From Corella eumyota (taxonomy: Eukaryota; Chordata; Ascidiacea; Phlebobranchia; Corellidae), in contig OY720102.1 in NCBI GenBank assembly GCA_963082875.1, forward strand, positions 2,232,001-2,296,000: a stretch of DNA of 64,000 nucleotides, in the 5' to 3' direction. This document shows, one piece after another, positions 29,002 through 51,683 of the stretch. The position numbers and the translations under genes were made by a program. Under the pieces are notes generated by a model. That model was not told the DNA's origin. It saw only the letters and a list, made by a program, of their open reading frames with translations, and did not search any database. Each line of letters opens with the position of its first letter. Positions within the stretch are counted from its first letter, which is position 1.

Positions 29002-31443
29002 TTAAATAAGAAAAACTGTATCATCTGAGACCATGACCTGGTTGTCATCCATCATCTGTGAGAGACATGCATTTGCTTCATCCAAACTAAATGCTTGTTT
29101 TGTTTGAGAATTTGCAAACGAAACAATCTCAGAAACTGTAAGATTCTGCTTATGCTCAGCCTGGAACTTGCCATGCACGGCACTCTTAAATTTGTTGAGC
29201 CGATCTTTTGTTACAGCAACAGATGTATCCATGTCCTCTGAGTCTTTTTCAGTTGTTTTGTTAATGGAAGCTGAAATCTCAGGAGTATCCTCCTCAGCTG
29301 AATCAAAGTCATAAGGATCTAAAGTATCTCCATCCTGTCTTGTGCGCCTCTCCCCACTTCTTCTCTTGCGTTTCTTCTTGTGTTGTGATTCCGTAATGCT
29401 CTCCTCAGCTTCCTCAATATCGCTTTCTTCTTCCTCTTCGTTCCGTCTTCTCTTCTTTTCTCGTTCCTCGACCTTATGGAAGTACGCAAACTGAACAAGT
29501 TCAATTGCAACCTCTGCATCTCTTAGGTTGACAGTTCGTGACAACCTAGCTTTAGCATGAGCTGTAGCAAGTCGAATGAGAGTTTCAAGAGTACGAGCAG
29601 TCACTGGTGTTGTACGGGCTATGTCAGTATTCTCTTGATCCTGGCATCTTAGTTTGGCGTACTCTTCTGCAATACAATTAGCAGCATCACGCGAAAGAAC
29701 AGGCTTTATCACCTTGGCAACATGAATGTATTTCTTAATAAAAGCCATGCTCAAAAGCTTGGTTGCTTTCACTTTTCCAGTGTTATCGCCATGAAGTAAA
29801 TGATTGTGCTTCTCATACACTGGAGTTTCCTCTTTCTCTTGCACTTCGACATCAGGATTATTAGTGGATAAAATATCAGCTCCAACAGAACTTGGAAGAG
29901 GATCACCATCTTGCTCAGCTGGAGATCGATATCTATGGATTCTTAAAACATGATTTGAAATCCTTCTATCATTTTCTGGCTCCATTTGATCAAGAACAAT
30001 AAACAAAAGATCAAAACGAGATAACAGAGAATCCTGCATGCCTATGTTCTCCATAGGTGGTTTATATTGATCATATCTACCATAGACAGGGTTAGCAGCA
30101 GCAAGAACACTACATCTTGCATTGAGTTTAGCATGAATTCCAGCTTTAGCAACAGTAACACGGCCCTGCTCCATTACTTCATGGATAGCTGTTCTATCAA
30201 TATCACTCATTTTATCAAACTCATCAATACATACCACCCCACGGTCTGCAAGTACCATAGCACCAGCCTCTAACCTCCGTTCCCCGCTTTCCTCATCAGA
30301 GGTAACTGCAGCTGTTAACCCAACTCCAGTTGTACCTCGTCCTGTTGTCGTGATTGCTCTTGGTGCAGTGTGCAAAACATAACGAAGCATCTGAGACTTT
30401 GCTGTGCTTGGATCACCAATCAATAAGACGTTGATATCACCTCTGAGTCTGGTGCCATTCTCAAGAACTTTTTCTGTTCCTCCTAGTAACATGCACAGCA
30501 CAGCTTTTTTAATATACTCATGACCATGGATTGAAGGTGCCAAAGACCTTGCAAGAATGTCAAACACGTTATGAGATGTTTGTCGAGAAAATTTACGAAT
30601 CTTTGTAATATCTTCAGAAGTGAAAAGTGGGTCCACATCCTTGTTTAATGGTTTGATATGGTTCGCAATCATAATGGTGCGAAATACACCAGATGTGTGA
30701 CCAGCTTTTTTACCAGGCAGACAACGAAAAGCACCAATAATTTGAACTCGGTCACCAGGTTTACAGATATCAACTAAATCGTCATCAGCAACTATATCAA
30801 CAGAACGTGGTAACTGCCCAGCTGGTGATTTTTCTGGCATTTCCTGGATGGTTAAAGTTTGGTGGTCCTTGTAAACAGAAAGACCAAATTCAGTTTCAAG
30901 TGGATTGTTGTCTTCATCCTTAGTTGGATAAGCAGTGCTTGTTGGAAATGGATTTGAAGATGTAAGATCAGTGTAACGGCGATCCATTGTCTTCTTTGTA
31001 GCTGGACAATAATGAACGCTGCGAACAACTTTAGGTCGAACCAGAGAACACTTTGTCACAATTCCTTCAACACAAACTAAACTGCCCAGATAGGTCGATG
31101 TTAAAGTACGAGGGGTAACGTGCTTTGAACCAAAACTTCCTTCAAATCCAACAAAGAATTCTTCGTATTGTTTCGCAAACACAGTATCAATTGAAGCGAC
31201 GTACGTTTTTAAAGCACGCTGAAAAGCACCAAGCTCTTCAGAGCAATTTTTAAGTAGATTTTTTGTGCGTTCTGGGTTCTTTTGACGAAGATCATTAATG
31301 TTAACAATGATCCGATATTGATCCTTCTCAATCATCTGCCGAACTAGTCCTGCATAAACACCTTGGTCTGTGACACTGTCATCAAGAAAATCCATGTACT
31401 GACGTTCAGCCTCTCTCAGTTCTTGATCAATTTCAATATCCAT
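29002..31443 (-). CDS. MCM3: MCM3 replicative helicase subunit, intronless
   Basis: 813 residues in one uninterrupted exon, close to human MCM3 (808). MCM3 is one subunit of the MCM2-7 helicase ring that licenses and unwinds replication origins in the nucleus. The N-terminal domain matches MCM3 (for example [24 protein letters not shown] with small changes). The AAA+ core has Walker A GDPSTAKS (343-350), Walker B VVCIDEFD (403-410) and the arginine-finger SRFD (475-478). A charged linker with basic clusters ([12 protein letters not shown]) looks like a nuclear localisation signal. The C-terminus ends [15 protein letters not shown], as in MCM3. Neighbouring genes are rich in introns, so its single exon is notable and may reflect an old retroposed replacement. 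No poly-A remnant is seen. Confidence 0.97.
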   Translation of the reverse strand: MDIEIDQELREAERQYMDFLDDSVTDQGVYAGLVRQMIEKDQYRIIVNINDLRQKNPERTKNLLKNCSEELGAFQRALKTYVASIDTVFAKQYEEFFVGFEGSFGSKHVTPRTLTSTYLGSLVCVEGIVTKCSLVRPKVVRSVHYCPATKKTMDRRYTDLTSSNPFPTSTAYPTKDEDNNPLETEFGLSVYKDHQTLTIQEMPEKSPAGQLPRSVDIVADDDLVDICKPGDRVQIIGAFRCLPGKKAGHTSGVFRTIMIANHIKPLNKDVDPLFTSEDITKIRKFSRQTSHNVFDILARSLAPSIHGHEYIKKAVLCMLLGGTEKVLENGTRLRGDINVLLIGDPSTAKSQMLRYVLHTAPRAITTTGRGTTGVGLTAAVTSDEESGERRLEAGAMVLADRGVVCIDEFDKMSDIDRTAIHEVMEQGRVTVAKAGIHAKLNARCSVLAAANPVYGRYDQYKPPMENIGMQDSLLSRFDLLFIVLDQMEPENDRRISNHVLRIHRYRSPAEQDGDPLPSSVGADILSTNNPDVEVQEKEETPVYEKHNHLLHGDNTGKVKATKLLSMAFIKKYIHVAKVIKPVLSRDAANCIAEEYAKLRCQDQENTDIARTTPVTARTLETLIRLATAHAKARLSRTVNLRDAEVAIELVQFAYFHKVEEREKKRRRNEEEEESDIEEAEESITESQHKKKRKRRSGERRTRQDGDTLDPYDFDSAEEDTPEISASINKTTEKDSEDMDTSVAVTKDRLNKFKSAVHGKFQAEHKQNLTVSEIVSFANSQTKQAFSLDEANACLSQMMDDNQVMVSDDTVFLI

Positions 31444-34421
31444 GATTTTTAAATTAAAATTAACTTTTTTAATTAACAGAAAAAAAATCTACAAAATAAT
31501 ATGTATTCCAATAATGTTTGTATAATAATTAAACGTATGATCTGCTGATAGTAACATGGAATTCTTAGTTATGCCAAAGTTCAATAATTATAACCTACTT
31601 CCGTAATAATAACACGTGGGTTTACACGTGACCTATCTGTTTATTCTTTTTATACTTTACTGTCTTACGCTAGGTAAATATGAAAGTAACTTATAAAAAT
31701 AAAAACTCACGTTAGTGTTTATTGATAATTATGACCTAAAAATTGCACGTGATATACTGTGCACATGGTAGTATGAACTTTTATTTCAATATTTAGTTGA
31801 ATCTGTAAATTGTTAAATGAAAAACGAAACCGTTCGACTGCTTGTATATCTGTCTGTCTGTCTATGTACAATTAGACGATAAAAAACAATATTTTTAAAC
31901 AATATGTGTGTTACAATTTAAGTTCAAACTAATTTAAAAAGATATATTTTACATAAAACTGCCTAAATATATAAATATTGTAAACAAATCGTATTTCCTA
32001 CATTTTTCGTGACCTTTGTTGTCATCTTCGTTCCCGCACAAAATAAGTTTCGCGCGAAATTATTCAGGCATAATAAATACGTTATCCTCAATCTAGTCTT
32101 ACTTGTAAATAACATCATTTCAAATAACAGCTACTACTGTTTTAATAAGTATGTGTAATTGCAATTTATCCCAAAGTAAAATTTGTTGAGTACTTAAAGT
32201 TGTTTCAATACTTTTAAATGTTTACAATAAATGGCTTTTTACTAAAGACAATATAAATGTCTGAAAAGAACCTTTAAAAAACTTGCCTGTCCCAAATTAA
32301 ATCACATCAGCCTGGTTTATTAAGTGAAACAACAAAAAAGCAAAAAAGCTAAATGAAAGTATGGCATCGCAGGAGCTGTCTAATACGCGTGTGAGGAGGG
32401 CAAATAACTCACCCAGAAAATCATAATAAGGTTGAAGTGAAAATTACACAAAAAACAACAAATCTATTCAACACACTTCACAAAAATCAATCCATACATC
32501 GAGATTTTTACAACATACACAAAGTACAATAGTATTGATAATAACAATGCTTTAAACAGTACAATTACAGTAGTATATAAAAAAAAGCAAACATACAAGA
32601 CAGCCAATAATGAAAATATTATACAGGGTTATGGTGGTGTATTGGGTTATTATTGCACGGATTTACAATTGTTTTGATATTTTGAACATATCGTTTATTG
32701 ATTTCTTAAGGTATTTCGACCTGTTAGTAAATAAAAAAATACGCTAAGCACAGATACACCAGTAAAGATAACATATTGTTTTATAAGAATTTAAAACCAA
32801 ATTTGCAAAGATTTGTAATATCAGAAAGACAAAAGCACCCCATTTAAAACAATGCCATAAGGAAATAAATTATTTCTTGCAATCACATTGTTGCTTTAAA
32901 TTCATTTAAAAAATCCTTTAAAGGTTTTAGTGAAATTAAAATAACTCAACAAAATATAATTTGAGGGTGAATAAAAACTTGGCCAACTGATACTTAGTGC
33001 AAGTATTAATATGAAGATGAATAAGAATAATAATACACCACGCTAAAGATACTTTTCTACAGTGCTAATATACAAACAAACCATCATTAGTATTTAAAAC
33101 CCAAACAACATAAAAAACAAACACAGCATTATTCCTTCTACCAAATAAAAATTAAACAACTTGACAAAAAAATCGCAAACCCATTTCTAACTCTAGATTT
33201 CTAATTCTACACTCCATTATAGGCAATATACGCAGTTATAAAAGCAAAGAGAAACACAATTGGTTATATAGCAGCTTAGCAGTGGTACCAAATACATTTG
33301 TACAATAAAACATGCAACAAAAAAGTTTTTTTCGTGCGAATTAACATAGGCTATTTTATAAACATCAACAAAACAATTTTTTATAAATTTTAACCAAATA
33401 ATACAAACAAATCAGTTTACCCAATACTAATATATATAAAAGTAATTTAAATACCCAATATACCAAATTATATAACCTTCAATAACTATACAAAGCACGA
33501 AAAATGCAAATTTTTACAAGTTGGCCCACCTTATAATTATATACCAACATAAAACGTAAACTTTTGGGTGTTAATTATAAACGCCAAATTAACAGATTAT
33601 ATAGGAACTTTAAAATACACAAATAACAAAGTAATAATAATGTACTAATCATATTAGTAAAGCCGCTATAAGATATTAATGCTAGAAGTTATAAACAGTG
33701 ATAAATAGGCTTAATATGCAACAGCGATAAAAAGAATTAAAACATTAAAAAAAAACTCCGAAAAAGAGATAAAATCACCGGTAAAAGCTCAGAGATCTAT
33801 GGCATCATAACCTAAAACGTAGTGATGTCATAGTAACCATTGTTGCTTAATACTTGATGTAGAATAAAAGAAAATGTAAAATATTTTGTTGTGGCTCTTA
33901 AACCAAATTGAAATTAAAGTTGAGTTGGATTTTTAAAATTTGAAAACTTTAAAAATTTTTGCCATTTGTGATCAGATGATTTGAAGGTAAAAGAAATTTT
34001 TGATATTGTGAAACAAAAGGTAGTACCAGAGCGATATAGTTTGTTTGAATTCCGACAACAATATATTATAATGGTGTACAAATGCAATGTGGCACGATGC
34101 CACAATATAGTAAAAACAATCATTAAAATATTACACCTAATTAATAAACCAACTACGCTAAAATATCAGAGATAAAAGCAACCCAATAACAAGGATAAAA
34201 CTGTCATGAAAATTACAATAAAACTCGTAAAAACAACGACATCGCTAGAACAATAAAATCACAATAACTAAAAGAGAAAAACGAGAAGGAAAGGCAAGGC
34301 TTATAACACATGCGCGTCCCAATAATACAAAAGGCAGCTACAACTACAACATGATGATTAAAAGGAGTAAAACAGGGATTTTGTGACCACTACAAAAACA
34401 ACAAACGTGGTATAAATAGAT
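31444..34421. other. Long AT-rich region: MCM3 upstream and HIPK 3' UTR
   Basis: No gene is supported in about 3 kb. The left part is the MCM3 promoter region. The right part is probably the HIPK 3' UTR, because the HIPK stop is at 34422. A short GC-richer island at 32355-32426 contains a 21-codon open frame (MASQELSNTRVRRANNSPRK and one more residue) that I cannot assign. A tiny (TGTC)n run lies near 31850. Confidence 0.4.
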
Positions 34422-44845
<10,424 letters not shown>

Positions 44846-46012
44846 TCCCCACAACTAAAAACAAATCAAGTTTTAAATACAATTAATGATTTTTATTATG
44901 GGTAATTCATCAAAGGCTTAATTGATATCAAGTAAACTGTTAATTAACATACACAAAAAGCCCAATCTGAGAGTCTGGCTAAAAAGAATTGGCAGGATGA
45001 CATCTACTGCACGTATTTTATTATTTAATTATCAAAATATAAACGTATATACAAACAACATTTTGACAATACTCGAATATCAGTCAAGTTTCAAGTTATA
45101 CGTTTTTATCCATGAAACTACATAATTATGTCTGTATGTATGTCTGATGAAATAAATTGAAAAAAAAAATCAATCTATTTTCAAAACAACGTAACAGGTT
45201 TACCTTGATAAGCTAGTGTTCAAAAACAATAAAAAATTCTTACTTTTTCATCTCATTTCTTGAATAATCTTCAATTAGATGGCTCGCAAACTTAGTTTTA
45301 ACGGCAGTTTGGACCAATTTTCGTAACCGTATTCAGCGAGCCAACACTTCGACCGTTTGCTTGGCTTAAGCTGCCCGACAGTTAACAGTTATTCTATAAC
45401 ACAGCGCCATCGTGACGAAAATCGATGAGAAAATGCGGATGTGACGTAACCGTTGCTGTCACGTGATCCCGTAACCAGCACGAGGCGAATTTTCGGTAAC
45501 AAAGGTTACCAGACTCGCGGGAAACTTTAGCCCCAATAAATATTGTTTAAAATGGGGTTACAAAAGACTGTAAACTTCTTATATTTACACTTTATGGTTA
45601 TTAACAAATTAAATAACATTTTTCACGCAATTATTGTGGATTTGTGGCGCTTTTGACTATGTGTACATTTTCTTTAGTGTTGTATTTTTGGGTAGGCAAA
45701 AACAGTTTTTACTTAAAAAAATTATTAGTTAATTGCTAATAGTGTATAATAAATGATATAATGTAATATAACGACAAGGTAAATCTTTTCTGTGGCATTG
45801 ACTAGAAGTCTTAAAATGTCACAAATCCTGCCGAAAAATACAAAACAGTCATAACTTTTGTTTCGATGTTGACGGGTCTTGTTTATGTTTTCTGATTGCA
45901 TCTCTGACCTGTTTGTTTTTATCCCCTAATTTCTACCCTTTTAAAACATTTTTACCCCTTTTTATGTGAATTTATTGCTTTCTTATTTTAGAACCAACTA
46001 AATTCTAATAAA
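44846..46012. promoter_or_regulatory. Head-to-head HIPK/AVEN promoter region
   Basis: The two genes diverge from this 1.17 kb. The 45250-45540 part is less AT-rich, has GTCACGTGAT (E-box 45460-45465), and is the likely bidirectional core. A T-rich acceptor TTTTAG sits 9 nt before the HIPK ATG. Another (TTATTTTAG, about 45991) sits just before the AVEN ATG. Each gene therefore has an upstream leader exon or a trans-splice acceptor. Confidence 0.5.
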
Positions 46013-46843
46013 ATGCGCCCAGATGAGCACAAACGAAAACAAAGCAATCAATACAAAAAGAAACACGGAATAAATAATAAGAAAAATACGAAAGAACTTG
46101 GCCCAACACCTTTAACTGAATCTAAAGCTAAACTAACCTTAAATAACTGGGATAGATATAAAGAGCCTGATGCGGATAGTGATAATGATAACACAGACTT
46201 AATTGGATCTGATTTTAACACCGTTATAAACGCGGGAAGCGGATCGTCATCGTTTATGCGACTTGAAAAGGAGAAGGATTGGGATAAACAAGAGGAGTTT
46301 GATGACCTTTTAACTATTGATTGCAAAGCACTAGCTGACTCTCTACAAACCTTGAACTTTTTTGAACGATTGGGTTTAAATGAAAAGGATTTTGATCCTT
46401 CTTTAATTGAATGGTTGAATGAAAATGAGGAAGATACCGAAACTAACTTAAAGACTGAAAAAATAGTTTTTGTTGATCAAAAATCATTTGATTTTTCTAA
46501 ACCAAATCCTGATACCCAAAACCCTAAAACTGAACCATGTAATATAAGTGATCACACAGATTTTGATGTTTTAAATACATTAGTTCAAAATGAACATTCT
46601 ACAAATTTAAATCAAGACCAAGTAAACAATACTGAACCAAAACAAACTGATAATACCTTAAATCTTAAATCTAATTCACCAGACAATTTAAAAGCTTCCA
46701 TACAAGAAAAAAACAATTTTCAAAATCACGAAAAAGATTTAATTAACAAAACTAAAGGGGCTTCAAAAAATGAAGTTTTATTGAACTCAAATGAAGAAAA
46801 TCCAGTAGATGATTTAGAAGATTGGTTGGATTCAGTTATATAA
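46013..46843 (+). CDS. AVEN: AVEN, cell death and DNA-damage regulator
   Basis: 276 residues, single coding exon. Blocks match vertebrate Aven: a basic N-terminus; NNWDRY followed by an acidic stretch; GSDFNTVINAGSGSSSF then EKEKDWD (vertebrate GSDFSVLLSSAGDSFSQF and EEKEWD); and the diagnostic C-terminus DDLEDWLDSVI (vertebrate EELEDWLDSMI). The segment between is Asn/Asp/Glu-rich and unconserved, and the protein is shorter than the human one. Vertebrate Aven binds Bcl-xL and Apaf-1, restrains caspase activation and promotes ATM activation; these roles are inferred here. It diverges from HIPK. Confidence 0.88.
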   Translation: MRPDEHKRKQSNQYKKKHGINNKKNTKELGPTPLTESKAKLTLNNWDRYKEPDADSDNDNTDLIGSDFNTVINAGSGSSSFMRLEKEKDWDKQEEFDDLLTIDCKALADSLQTLNFFERLGLNEKDFDPSLIEWLNENEEDTETNLKTEKIVFVDQKSFDFSKPNPDTQNPKTEPCNISDHTDFDVLNTLVQNEHSTNLNQDQVNNTEPKQTDNTLNLKSNSPDNLKASIQEKNNFQNHEKDLINKTKGASKNEVLLNSNEENPVDDLEDWLDSVI

Positions 46844-47627
46844 TTAAATTGTAATTTACATCAAGTATTTTTATGTTATTTTTTTGTATGATATCGCCAA
46901 AGTTTATACGAACAATAAAAAATCATTTTAAACAGTTATTGAAATAAAATTTAAGTTTGCTTATTAATAAAATGTTTAAGAGAAAACTTACAATAAAATA
47001 TAATAATATATCAAAAACTTAACTATTTTTAATTAGCATTAACAGTAGTTAGATTTGTAACAACAGAACATCTTTCAAACACAAATATATCGGCAAAATT
47101 GCACACAATAATAGTAAACTAATACACAACAATAAATCCACAATATACCTATTCAAGTAACAAATTATTATCATATATAATCCAAAATTATCAGACTTTC
47201 TTAATAAAGGTAAATTAATGCAACATGCACATCTTTATACAAGTTATTTATAAGCAAACCATGCACAAAACATGAATTTTAAATAATTAATGAAGAATTA
47301 AATAGTTTTTGCTAACATACAAAATAAAGGTAAGATACTTTCTAGTTTATGTTGCATCCTACAAGCTCTTTCATATATACTCTGTGTATAACTCTGTGTA
47401 TAACATGTCAAGTAGTTCAAACTGGCAAATATAGTAATATAACCACTAACACTTTTAAATTACTAAAATTAGCTAGCATATCTTTCATAATAGGCTATTT
47501 ATATATTATGGTGTACAGTCCTTCGAAAAATCTTTTATAGAGGCAGTAGTACAAATTGCTCCATTAAAACAGTAAGAAATAAAATGAAGATTTACAAAAT
47601 AAACAAATCATACAAAATTGTAGAATC
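46844..47627. other. Convergent region between AVEN and FAM174
   Basis: AT-rich, contains AATAAA-type signals near 46913 for AVEN. No gene is supported. Confidence 0.4.
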
Positions 47628-48422
47628 TCATGTTAAGGGCCTGGCTTCGAACACGGTGTAATCATCTTCGCTATCAGAGTTGAGAGGATTTAATGCAATT
47701 GTTTCTCTTTGGGCAGATAACAATCCATATCTCTTGACCCTTCTTCTTCTAGCACTAAATAAAGGTTAATTTTTTTATATTTATTTATCCTTGATGTATG
47801 CAGGTTAACTTTAGACCTTATCATAGGGTAATTTTAGTTACGCCAACCTAGTCTTGAGTTGCCTTTGGCAGTTTGGGATATTATTAATTATAATTGCCTG
47901 CTGATTAGGTGTTGGCTTAGAAGAGTTTATTCCAATTATAGTATCTTACTTAAGAGGGCTACAGCATAAAAGCAGTGGGGATAGAACCCAGGAACTTATG
48001 TAGTGAAGCCAAGTGTTCTGATCACTATATCATGTTGCCAGTTCACATAAACATATATGTTTTAAGATACAATTTCCATAACCTTACAGAACGTAATAAA
48101 ATAATATTTACCTGATAAATCTTATTCCAAAGTAGAGTATGGTTATGGTTGTTACAGCAGCTAACACATACAAAGCCCTGTGGAGCATATCTCTTTTCTC
48201 ATAAACTGCTGCCCACCAATCCCCTTCTTCCACACTTGTTTCATTCGTCTGTGTTGTTGTAGCTAAAACTGGGGTTAAAGTTGTGGTTGTGGTTGTTGAT
48301 TTTACTGTTAAAACATCTGCATTTTCTGGTGGTGTTTTGACGGTGTCATTTCCTACAGCAGACTCAGATATAACGAATAAAATCCATTTTAAGAAGATGA
48401 AAAGAAACAGTTTACTATTCAT
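47628..48422 (-). CDS. FAM174: FAM174-like single-pass membrane protein
   Basis: Two exons, 48112-48422 and 47628-47754, join in phase at FGIRFIR|SARRRR to give 145 residues. There is a signal peptide (KLFLFIFLKWILFVISES), a Thr-rich extracellular stretch with N-glycosylation sequons (NDT, NET), one membrane segment (ALYVLAAVTTITILYFGIRF) and a short basic then acidic tail (RRRRVKRYGLLS ... LNSDSEDDYTVFEARP). This matches FAM174A/B (RALYVL...LYF, RRYGVL, acidic DDDNTLFDA-type end). The human family is poorly understood and linked to Golgi or membrane trafficking. The intron is largely filled by SINE S2. It diverges from the ASIC gene. Confidence 0.85.
47771..48042 (-). mobile_element. tRNA-derived SINE (copy S2) in the FAM174 intron
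   Basis: Diverged but full-length family member. The tail (TATCCTTGATG), GGCAGTTTGGGATATTAT, CAGTGGGGATAGAACCCA and the head CATGTTGCC are recognisable in antisense order. Confidence 0.75.
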
Positions 48423-50320
48423 AATATTTTTTTCTAATGATCAATTATATAAGTTTACTAATTTAAATGTTTTTTCATAATCTGAAAATAGATTGTATTT
48501 AGTAACTCAATAGTAAGTAAACTGGCAATAGAAATATATAATATATGCTTTACTATACAGCTATAGCAGTATAGTATCTGCTTTTTCAAACGAATTAGTG
48601 CTACGATTGTGACGATCTAACTGTCTAACGAACTTAAATTTTTTCCGGCTTCCGACTTTATTTATTTTTAAACCAAACTTTTGGCTTAAAATATCAACTG
48701 AATTAACCAACTTGGTATAACAAAGAACTTGTTATTTCATTGTTTGTTTGAATGGCCTATTTAACAGTTTCATGAAGTCATGTGACAATTCGTTAACTTC
48801 CATCTTTGAAACGTATACGGGGCAGCGATGTAACTTGTATGTGACAATTACAACGAGTCTCACTGCATTGACCAATATTTTTTAAATGCCACGCCACTTT
48901 ACTTTTAATTTGAGTATTTACTAAAAAAAGTAATCAAAAAATACTCTTCAAAAAATTGACATAAATTAAGTTAACGTTAAAAATTAACAGAATAAGCTTT
49001 TATAAACCGGCAGCATGGTGTAGTGGCAAAACAAGTGGCTGTAATAAATAAGGTCCTGAGTTCGATCCCCCCTGATCTCATGCTGTAACGCCCTTGAGAT
49101 TAGTGCTATTAACAGTAAAAACTCTGCTGAACCAACACTTAAAGCAGCTTATAATTATCGGTAAACTATAATCCATAATGTAATATCAATAATCCAAAAA
49201 AAATAAATTTACTTTGGGCTATGATATCTTAAAAAAAACTTAAAAAAAAAACTGATTTGTTGTATTTTGGTAATCAGATAATTTACATCTGCGTAAACAT
49301 TTTTTTTAATGTCATTAAAAATCTATTTAACCATTATGGAACATCTAATTGTTATATTTCTTCTGATGTCGTTTTTTAAAATCAATACAATGCCCGCGTC
49401 ACTTGACCAGGTTTAATTTAAGCATAAGCTTAAACTTTATTAGATTACGCATTAGTTATGTAATCCAAACGTGGGATAGCTATTCGTAATGTAAATGTGT
49501 TAGCGCAAATCCCAAGGGCAGGAAGAAGTTAGGTCACCACAACTTACGTTAAGTTATACCGATGATTGATAAAAAATCAATAAAAAATAACAACACTTAT
49601 TTTTATCAAACTATAAATAAAATATTGTCACACCAAAAGGTTAAACATAGGCGTAAAATAAAATTAAAAAGCAATGCGCGGTCGCAAACTAATATTTTGT
49701 GATTTTTATTGATTAGAACCTGATTTTTGTATGAAGGTAACAGCTATTAGCGCAGTTACAGAGGATTACTCATAAATTATTCCAACAACTCATAATTGGG
49801 TGTAGAAGTAAACTAAAACAGCAATCGAAAATCATAAATCATTAGTCAAGCTTATGAGTTTAAACCCAGCGTTTAAATAAGGATTTGTACTTACAAAAAA
49901 AACACAATCATAAACAGAACACTAGGGATTTAATTCTACATTGGCTGAATTTTAAAAACAGTGTTAGTTTAAAGTTTTTGATTCTAGATTTTTGGTATCA
50001 AATTTTTCTTTCCAGACAGTTTCATTTAATATCATTATCCTTACCACGTGAATAATAAATGACAAAGAATAAAGATAAAATCAAAAGTTCTAAAATTTTA
50101 TTGAGAGAAGAAAATAAATTTAAAGATATTTTATATTCCTTATCATTGTATTATATCATATACAAAATATCCTAAAAAAATTTAATATTTAAAAAGGAAT
50201 AGATACTATAGGTATGCAAAGAAAAAATTTTAACGACTAGAGCATGTATAAAATATAAATATATTTTTTAGTATTAATAATTTAAGTATAATACAACTTT
50301 AAATTTGATATAAATACATT
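48423..50320. promoter_or_regulatory. Divergent region between FAM174 and the ASIC gene
   Basis: 1.9 kb holding both promoters and SINE S3 (49007-49205). It is otherwise AT-rich with no supported gene. Confidence 0.4.
49007..49205 (+). mobile_element. tRNA-derived SINE (copy S3)
   Basis: The head CCGGCAGCATGGTGTAGTGG, B box GAGTTCGATCCCCCCTGATC and CATGCTGTAACGCCCTTGAG are clear. The 3' tail is lost. Confidence 0.75.
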
Positions 50321-51650
50321 ATGAAAATCAAAACTTTGTTAACTGAATTCGGAAACGAGACTACTTGTCACGGATTATCACAAATCGTTAACAAAAAGCA
50401 CTCAGCAGTAAGAAGGTAAAGGTTATAACAAACTTTAAATTAATATATCAAAAACTGACAAAATTATAGGCTTATAATTGGCTGGTTTTAAAAAAGTTAG
50501 CTTACAAGGGCGTCTATGTTTTTTTTATGATAAAAACTCATTAGTTCTAATTGCTTTACATTTTTTTTAGAATAGCTTGGATTATCTTAGTGCTGGTTTT
50601 AACAGCCGGCGTGGTTTGGCAACTTACAACTAAAATTTTCGAATATACTTCCTATTCAACTTCTACAGAGCTACATGAAGAATATACCTCCGAAATTGAG
50701 TTCCCAGCTGTGACCTTTTGTAATTTAAATAAGTAAGAACCTTGGTTATTACTGTTGTTGAAATAAAGATTTTAATGCCATTTTAAAGATGTTTTTTTTT
50801 GAAATGATATAATATCAGTTTATGGGTAAAAAAAAGACCAATTATTAAAGTGTTTGGTTATGAAAAAAACGCTGAAAAGAATAAATGACAATTTTAAATT
50901 ATTTTTAGATTTTTTGACATAAAATCCGAACTAGAAGTTGCAACTTTAAATGCCCTACTAAGAGCAGCTTCTCCTTATAGAGATCGGTAAAAAATAAAAT
51001 CATTTAAACAAATTATTACGCAACATCCTACTACTAAACACAGCTTAAATTATTAATACTAATTTTAATTATTCAGCTAAGTTTTATTGTATTTTATTTG
51101 TTTCTACTGCCTATATTTTTATGTTTATCAAGTTTAAATATAAAGAGCATATAGGGGCCATACCTTAATTAGGTATGCAAAACGTCACCAAAAAATTAAC
51201 AAAAAGCTTAAATTTAAACGTAAATTATATATAGAAATGTGCATCCTTTTAAAATCTTGTTTTACTATGCATTCAATACTTGCATTGTGCACTATGCATA
51301 TATAGTGTTTTAGAAAGTGTCAAATAAATTTACCAAAATTTTAAATTGTTTTTATATTGGTAGATACCATGACAAATGGTGGGAAGACGAGGTTGAAAAG
51401 TATTTAAAAGAATTGGAAAATGAAGGAATCGAATATTTTCATCTAAGCAAAGAAATTCGACGAAAAGGTTGGGCCCTTACCAATAAAACTCTTCGATTTT
51501 GTACGTTTCAACGCAAGAAATGTGGTGTTGAGGTAAATAGTAAAAGCTTGTGACAATAATATCGAAGTACGAAAATTCAAACAAAAATTTACAAAATCAT
51601 TAAACTCTTACATTATGCAACTTTGCCATATTTTTTAAAAAAACATGAGT

Positions 51651-51683
<33 letters not shown>

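Noticed and set aside
33914-34175. Overlapping 64-69-codon open frames
   Set aside because: Opposite-strand chance frames in the probable HIPK 3' UTR, with no recognisable domain.
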